From Kitasatospora kifunensis (GTDB lineage: Bacteria; Actinomycetota; Actinomycetes; Streptomycetales; Streptomycetaceae): a stretch of DNA of 64,000 bases. The notes beneath the pieces are model-generated. The model was not told the DNA's origin. It ran no database searches and saw only the letters and a program-made list of their open reading frames with translations. Shown piece after piece: positions 59,844-64,000 of the stretch. The translations under genes were made by a program, and so were the position numbers. Each line of letters starts with the position of its first letter. Positions within the stretch are counted from its first letter, which is position 1. The stretch covers positions 620,001 to 684,000 of the forward strand of contig NZ_JACHJV010000003.1 in assembly GCF_014203855.1 (NCBI RefSeq), given 5' to 3'.

Positions 59844-60741
59844 AACTCCTAACAAAGTGCGAGGTTCCTCAGTCGACGCCAGCAGATGATGCTGCAGGCC
59901 AGGCTGAGGAAGGCTTCGTGGATGTCGTCGCGGATCTCCCAGCGGATGCGGAGTCTGCGGAACCAGTGCAGCAGCGCGAAGCTCTGCTCGACCACCCACC
60001 GGTGTACGCCCAGCCCTGAGCCGTGTTCGGTGCCGCGGCGGGCGATGACGGGGGTGATCCCCACCGCGCGGACCTGTCGGCGGTAGGTGTCGTGATCGTA
60101 GCCGCGGTCGGCGTAGAGCCTGTCGGGCCGTCGGCGGGGCCGTCCGCGGCGGCCCCGTACCGGTGGGACGGCCTGGATCAACGGCATGAGCTGGGTGACG
60201 TCGTTGCGGTTGCCGCCGGTCAGCGAGACCGCCAGGGGAATGCCGTGCGCTTCGGTGATCAGGTGGTGCTTGGAGCCAGGCCGGGCACGGTCGACCGGAC
60301 TCGGCCCCGTTTTGGGCCGCCCTTCATGGCCCGCACGTGCGAGCCGTCGATCACCGCCCTCGACCAGTCCAGAGCACCGGCCGCATGCAACTCGGCCAGC
60401 AGCTGCTCGTGCAGGCGCTGCCACACACCCGCGTCGTTCCAGTCCCGCAGGCGCCGCCAGCACGTCATGCCCGAACCGAAGCCCAGCTCCTGGGGCAGGA
60501 ACTCCCACGGAATACCGGTGTACAGCACGAACAGGATCCCGGACAGCACCTTCCGGTCCTCCAGACGCCTACGGCCCGGGTGATCCGCGCGACGCGGCAC
60601 GACCGGAAGCAACGACTCGATCCGCATCCACAACTCATCGGACACGATCCACGGCGGCTCTTCCCCCCTGCGCATGCATCAGTCAACAACCTGACTGACC
60701 AACACATTCCAAGGCCACCATGGCCATTCTGTTAGGAGTTC
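59843..60741 (-). mobile_element. Complete IS5-type insertion sequence (IS427-like)
   Basis: The 899-bp element is bounded by terminal inverted repeats GAACTCCTAACA (59843-59854) and its complement (60730-60741), and flanked by the 3-bp duplication TTA (59840-59842 and 60742-60744). It carries one transposase gene in two frames. Intact ends, duplication and frame layout suggest a recent insertion that may still move. Confidence 0.9.
59849..60675 (-). CDS. IS5-type transposase made by programmed -1 frameshift
   Basis: The first frame (60675 down to 60259) gives the N-terminal domain and first catalytic Asp (SRAVIDGSHVRAMKGGPK). At 60316-60310 the minus strand has the slippery heptamer C CCA AAA in the correct phase. 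A -1 slip there continues as TGPSPVDRARPGSKHHLITE, then LYADRGYDHDTYRRQ with the second Asp and RWVVEQSFALLHWFRRLRIRWE with the Glu, ending NLALC at 59849. The fused product is 275 residues, normal for the subgroup, so this is programmed recoding and not decay. Confidence 0.88.
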
Positions 60742-60945
60742 TTAGCCTGAACTGGATCACCGAGTGGCCGTCGATACACCACTCCAGCGGACGTGACCCG
60801 TAGCCCTTCACGTCGCCGAAGCGCGACCCGGTCATCCACTCCTCCCGCGCCTGCCTGATATCCCCCCTCAGCCTGGGCGATGAAGTTTCACCACGTGACG
60901 GTCAGCTCGCTTCAGTAGGCCCGTCGACTCAGGCCGGTTCTAGCC

Positions 60946-61662
60946 TCAGCGGTGCTCGGGGTTCTCGAAGTCGAAGCGGCAGCCGGCGTCCCACTCGGAG
61001 CGCTGGTTGCCGTGTGCCGGGATGCCGCCGGCGTCCTTGAGGATGCGGGCCAGGTGGAGCTGGTTCCAGGTCATGAAGGTGGTGTTGCGGTTGGTGAAGT
61101 CGTTCTCAGGGCCGCCGGAGCCGGGATCGAGGTAGGACGGGCCGGGGCCCGCCTCGCCGACCCAGCCGGCGTCGGCCTGCGGGGGGACGGTGTAGCCGAG
61201 GTGCTGGAGACTGTAGAGGACGTTCATCGCGCAGTGCTTCGCGCCGTCCTCGTTCCCGGTGATCAGGCAGCCGCCGACCCGGCCGTAGTACGCGTACTGG
61301 CCCTCGGAGTTGAGGATCGACGAGCACGCGTAGAGCCGCTCGATCACCTTCTTCATCACGGAGGAGTTGTCTCCCAGCCACACAGGTCCAGCTAGCGTAA
61401 GGATGTCGGCGGCCATGACCTGCGAGTAGATCACCGGCCACTCGTCGGTCTCCCAACCGTGTTCGGTCATGTCCGGCCAGACGCCCGTGGCGATGTCGAG
61501 GTCCACCGCCCGCAGGACGTCGACCGCGACGCCCTGGCGCTCCAGGATGCCGGTGCTGACGTCGATCAGGCCCTGCGTGTGGCTGCGCTCCGGGGAACGC
61601 TTGAGCGTGCAGTTGATCACCAGGGCGCGCAGGTCGGTGTAGGAGGCCTGGGACGGCGACAT
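60946..61662 (-). CDS. Flavodoxin-fold NAD(P)H:FMN/quinone reductase
   Basis: The 238-residue protein shows the flavodoxin-like pattern LRALVINCTLKRSPERSHTQGLID (FMN phosphate loop), ADILTLAGPVWLGDNSSVMKKVIERL and YGRVGGCLITGNEDGAKHC. The C-terminal extension (about 165-238, with NTTFMTWNQLHLARIL) is typical of a streptomycete subfamily. The ATG at 61662 has GAAGG upstream; an ATG at 61680 is possible. It probably reduces quinones or aromatic substrates. A copy of its last 75 bases lies at 41130-41204. Confidence 0.88.
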   Translation of the reverse strand: MSPSQASYTDLRALVINCTLKRSPERSHTQGLIDVSTGILERQGVAVDVLRAVDLDIATGVWPDMTEHGWETDEWPVIYSQVMAADILTLAGPVWLGDNSSVMKKVIERLYACSSILNSEGQYAYYGRVGGCLITGNEDGAKHCAMNVLYSLQHLGYTVPPQADAGWVGEAGPGPSYLDPGSGGPENDFTNRNTTFMTWNQLHLARILKDAGGIPAHGNQRSEWDAGCRFDFENPEHR

Positions 61663-61804
61663 GGGCGTGCCTTCGTTCATCGGACGGGTACGGGCTCCCA
61701 CCCACTTCACCAGGCGGCACCCGGTGGCGCCGACGCGACTCGCCGCGCAGGCGATCGCACCGAACTGACGGGCCGCCAGCGATCGGGCTTCTCACCGGCG
61801 CACG

Positions 61805-62575
61805 TCAGTCCGCACGGTTCGCGGGGTCAGGGCTGCACAGCCAGCCGTTGATGGCGAAGCGGCTGTCGGCGTGCTGCTTGCTCGGGCAGCTGACCGGCCG
61901 GACCTCATGCCAGGCGGTGGGTCGGAAGAAGACGATGCTGTCGTGCTCGGGCTCCCAGTCCCGCCAGGTGCGCTCCTCCCACTTTCCGGTCGTCTCGGTG
62001 TGCAGCGGCAGAGCGGCGTCGAACACGCGCAGCTCGCCCCCGCCGAAGGGCCGGGGCGTGCGATGCAGGTAGTACACGAAGGTGAGCAGCCGCCGAGGGG
62101 CGAACTCGGCGCTGGTGTCCTGGTGCGGCCGGTAGAAGTCGCCGTCGTTGTGCACGTTGAGGCTGTAGTTGGGTTCGGTGTACTGGCAGGAGACTCCCAG
62201 CGTGTGCTCGACCGCTTCCAGTACCTCGTCGATGGCTGCCAGCAGCTCAGGCGCGGCGAAGTCCTGGCACGAGCGGGACCGGCGAACGTCCGGGGCCAGC
62301 TCATGGTCTCGAATCCTGGAGGGCTTCAACGTGTCGCCCGTGGAGGCGATGGCGCGCTCCAGCAGGGCGCCGGCCGTCTGCTCGCCCAGGAACTGGGTGA
62401 TGCGGCAGACCGTCACCGGAAGCCGCCAGATCGCGTCCGTACACACCGGCGAGCGCTGATCCGTCGCCTCGGACGGTCCCGTCACGGTGTCGTGTCCCGT
62501 CACGGTGTCGTGTCCCGTCGCGGTGTCGTGTGGTGCCACGGTGTTGTGTGGTGCCACGGTGTCCTGCCTTGTCAT
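61805..62575 (-). CDS. 2-oxoglutarate/Fe(II)-dependent oxygenase
   Basis: The 256-residue protein has a double-stranded beta-helix with iron ligands His151, Asp153 (YRPHQDTS) and His223 (TAWHEVRPV), and the 2-oxoglutarate Arg239 (SRFAINGW). It resembles prolyl-hydroxylase-type enzymes (FTFVYYLHRTPRPFGGGELRVFD-like middle). Residues 2-33 are a six-residue repeat (TxGHDTV) from an 18-bp tandem array that includes the start codon. The ATG overlaps the stop of the S74-domain gene (ATGA), so its substrate may be one of the two proteins encoded upstream. Confidence 0.87.
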   Translation of the reverse strand: MTRQDTVAPHNTVAPHDTATGHDTVTGHDTVTGPSEATDQRSPVCTDAIWRLPVTVCRITQFLGEQTAGALLERAIASTGDTLKPSRIRDHELAPDVRRSRSCQDFAAPELLAAIDEVLEAVEHTLGVSCQYTEPNYSLNVHNDGDFYRPHQDTSAEFAPRRLLTFVYYLHRTPRPFGGGELRVFDAALPLHTETTGKWEERTWRDWEPEHDSIVFFRPTAWHEVRPVSCPSKQHADSRFAINGWLCSPDPANRAD

Positions 62576-62585
62576 GGTGTCCTGC
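62478..62585 (-). repeat. Six tandem 18-bp units spanning the start of the oxygenase gene
   Basis: Six 18-bp units fill 62478-62585. The unit nearest the gene start contains ribosome site and ATG (GCAGGACACCATG); the next carries the same site with GTG in the same frame. The array therefore duplicates a translation start, giving alternative starts 6 codons apart. Confidence 0.85.
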
Positions 62586-62967
62586 CTTCTGCTGGCTCGG
62601 GCGCGGTCACGCTCGCGGCTTCTCGCAGACGATCCACCTCGGCCGTGAGTTCTGCGACCTGGCGGTGCAGTGCCTGGACGCACACCAGGGCGACGCCGAG
62701 GCCGTCGACGACGGGGATGGTGGTGTCGTCCTGGTTGAAGCCGAAGGCGGCCTGCCAGTCCTGGGCCATCGGCCCGAGGTGGCGCACGTCTTCGGGCTCC
62801 CAGAGGTAGCGCCAGGTGCTGATGGGCAGCTCCGCCACGGTCTCCAGGATCGCGTAGCCGTTGACCGCACCGGCCGGGGCCACCGCGCCGCTCCCCCGCG
62901 CGCCGGTGGGCCGGCCGACCGGGGCGCTGCGGTCAGCCGCCTTGGACCGGCGGCGGAAGAGCCGCAT
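62572..62967 (-). CDS. Free-standing C-terminal part of an S74 (endosialidase chaperone) domain
   Basis: The 131-residue protein has a basic start (MRLFRRRSK), a flexible linker and from residue 37 the chaperone half of an S74 domain: AILETVAELPISTWRYLWEPEDVRHLGPMAQDWQAAFGFN, DDTTIPVVDGLGVALVCVQALHRQVAELTAEVDRLREAA, ending in a coiled coil. The Ser/Lys cleavage segment that normally precedes this is missing here and stands at the end of the upstream gene. Only TAGGG separates the upstream stop region from this ATG, and GGAG provides a ribosome site. It may still act as a trimer-forming chaperone in trans. Confidence 0.8.
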   Translation of the reverse strand: MRLFRRRSKAADRSAPVGRPTGARGSGAVAPAGAVNGYAILETVAELPISTWRYLWEPEDVRHLGPMAQDWQAAFGFNQDDTTIPVVDGLGVALVCVQALHRQVAELTAEVDRLREAASVTAPEPAEGRTP

Positions 62968-62969
62968 CC

Positions 62970-63509
62970 CTACCGGCTCCAGTCGACCGGGACCACGTCC
63001 TGCTTGAGCCCGCGGTCACTGCAGACGGCACACGGGTTGCCCGGGACGCCGGGTCCCTGGTCGGTGCCGACGGTGATCGCTCCGTGGGCCCCGGCCGGGG
63101 CGTGGACGCCGTCGCCGACCAGCGCGGCTTCGTAGCCGCCCAGCAACTCCTGGAGGGTTCCGGGGCCCAGGTCCTCGGGAGCTGCGATCGCGGCGATGCC
63201 GGTGTCGTCCGTGTAGGCCATCCCCAGCGTCCGGCCGCCCATGGTGGCGAACACGACCTTCGCACCGCGGATGGGAACCCCGGTCACCGCGTCGGACGCC
63301 ATCGCCTGGATGTTCTCCAACTGCATCTGGGTGACGTTCAAGGTGGCCTGGCTGGCCGTGAGCCTGGTCGGCTCCAGGCTGGGGCACTGAGCCCCGCTGC
63401 ACGACGCGGACGACGGGGTGCTCGCCGAGGCGGTGACACCGCTCCCCGCGCCCAGCGACGCCAGGGCCACGGCCATCACCGCAACGGTCTTACGACGCAC
63501 AGAACTCAT
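62970..63509 (-). CDS. Secreted protein ending in the cleavage half of an S74 domain
   Basis: The 179-residue protein has a signal peptide (1-29, ending VTASAS), a Cys pair (37, 42), a beta-rich middle with TQMQLENIQAMASDAVTGVPIRGAKVVF and GMAYTDDTGIAAI, and a C-terminus reading CSDRGLKQDVVPVDWSR. The last stretch is the start of an S74 auto-processing domain, with Ser164 and Lys169 spaced as the known catalytic dyad. The stop follows at once and the rest of the domain is in the next gene. The start at 63509 follows GGGAG. It is first in a coupled three-gene operon. Confidence 0.82.
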   Translation of the reverse strand: MSSVRRKTVAVMAVALASLGAGSGVTASASTPSSASCSGAQCPSLEPTRLTASQATLNVTQMQLENIQAMASDAVTGVPIRGAKVVFATMGGRTLGMAYTDDTGIAAIAAPEDLGPGTLQELLGGYEAALVGDGVHAPAGAHGAITVGTDQGPGVPGNPCAVCSDRGLKQDVVPVDWSR

Positions 63510-63878
63510 GACCACTCCCGTGGGAACCGCCCGAGCGTGCATCCGTATCAGCGCATGGCGGCCGGGACGGCCTGGGCGCGTGCAACACGCAACGGGTGTC
63601 GCCCCTTTGGACGACGCGACCGAGCGTATCCACGCCCTTCTGGCCCAACCAGCCGACAATCGCGAATTCGCGCGATCTGATGAACCGTCAGCAGGACTGT
63701 GACGAACGCGATCGACACGGCCAAACCCGTGAGCGATCACCGAAGAGCACGCCACAGCCGACTCAACAGCCACGAACCCGCGCGGGAGTGCCCGCCCGCC
63801 AGGAAAGCCGGAACCCCCACACCACCGCCGTCTCGGCAGTCCGCGTCCCCGCTCCCCGCTCGCCGCTCACCGCTCGTC
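63510..63878. other. Intergenic stretch upstream of the S74 operon
   Basis: These 369 bases hold no gene with codon bias. An A/T-richer patch around 63650-63690 (aattcgcgcgatctgatgaacc) is the likely promoter region of the S74 operon. Long frames across it are extensions of shadows. Confidence 0.4.
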
Positions 63879-64000
63879 TCAGTCGAGCGAGCCGACCAGG
63901 TCGGCGATCGCCTCCAGCGGTCGGTGCGCGGCGAGTTCGGCGGCCAGCTCGCGGGCGTTGGCGCGGAAGTCGGGCTGGCCGAGCACACGCTCGACGGCCT
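63879..64000 (-). CDS. C-terminal end of a GT1-type glycosyltransferase (5' part outside window)
   Basis: The minus-strand frame ends in a TGA at 63879-63881 and reads AVERVLGQPDFRANARELAA, then ELAAHRPLEAIADLVGSLD. This helical ending is typical of UDP/TDP-sugar glycosyltransferases of the macrolide/erythromycin type. Only 39 residues are in the window, so the donor-binding motif cannot be checked. Confidence 0.65.
   Translation of the reverse strand, partial: AVERVLGQPDFRANARELAAELAAHRPLEAIADLVGSLD

Noticed and set aside
60259..60675. Broken IS5 transposase
   Set aside because: The change of frame occurs exactly at an in-phase slippery heptamer and the -1 product is complete, so it was called programmed frameshifting and not a pseudogene.

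Overview
The window is high-GC actinobacterial DNA with short intergenic gaps, stop/start overlaps, GGAGG-type ribosome sites, many GTG starts and a rich set of regulators and secondary-metabolism genes. A streptomycete (Streptomyces, Kitasatospora or a relative) is the best guess. The mix of a RiPP cluster, a prophage remnant and layered insertion-sequence debris suggests an accessory or arm-like part of the chromosome. No rRNA, tRNA or CRISPR array was seen.

Layout. 0-5 kb: a secreted polysaccharide deacetylase, a small secreted protein, a GlxA-type regulator, a cupin and a nitrilase-fold protein that seems to lack two catalytic residues. 5-11.6 kb: an acyl-CoA locus with a LysR regulator, a permuted CoA-transferase, a second CoA-transferase and a translationally coupled pair of acyl-CoA dehydrogenases behind three operator-like palindromes. 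11.7-16.6 kb: single genes (HAD phosphatase, methyltransferase, DUF4328 membrane protein, P-loop kinase, two GNATs, one membrane protein). 16.7-29.4 kb: a thiopeptide (pyritide) cluster. A divergent 63-residue precursor has the core SFCCAPPPNCCNCSCS. It is followed by an extra ThiF-like/SagB-like pair and then genes in the same order as thiomuracin tbtB-tbtG: glutamylating dehydratase, elimination protein, pyridine synthase, dehydrogenase, leader-binding ThiF-like protein and YcaO cyclodehydratase. They are tightly coupled and probably one transcript.

29.4-41 kb: a CopD-like membrane protein under an iron-box-like site; a monooxygenase; a three-gene operon of MfnB-type furan synthase, aldehyde dehydrogenase and alcohol dehydrogenase; a class-I methyltransferase; a type IV McrBC restriction pair; and an NmrA-like reductase divergent from an HxlR regulator. 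41.5-47.7 kb: one 2084-residue secreted protein joining a CdtB-like nuclease, an SGNH esterase, ricin-type lectin modules, a GH18 chitinase and a C-terminal carbohydrate-binding module.

48-61 kb is a scrap yard mixed with working genes: a frameshifted phage head module, fragments of ISKra4-, IS701-, IS5- and IS256-type elements, a complete IS5-type element with a -1 slippery heptamer, a 176-bp MITE, a truncated aldo/keto reductase and several short tandem repeats. Among these lie an ArsR regulator, a ricin-like secreted protein, an SDR/SnoaL pair divergent from a MmyB-type regulator, and an HxlR regulator. 61-64 kb: a flavodoxin-fold reductase; a coupled operon whose first two genes carry the two halves of an S74 (endosialidase chaperone) domain and whose third is a 2-oxoglutarate/Fe(II) oxygenase; and the 3' end of a glycosyltransferase.

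The items most worth following up are the thiopeptide cluster (predicted 38-membered ring, triproline core), the CdtB-esterase-lectin-chitinase protein, the furan cassette and the split S74 operon. All family calls rest on reading motifs by eye; no database search was run.
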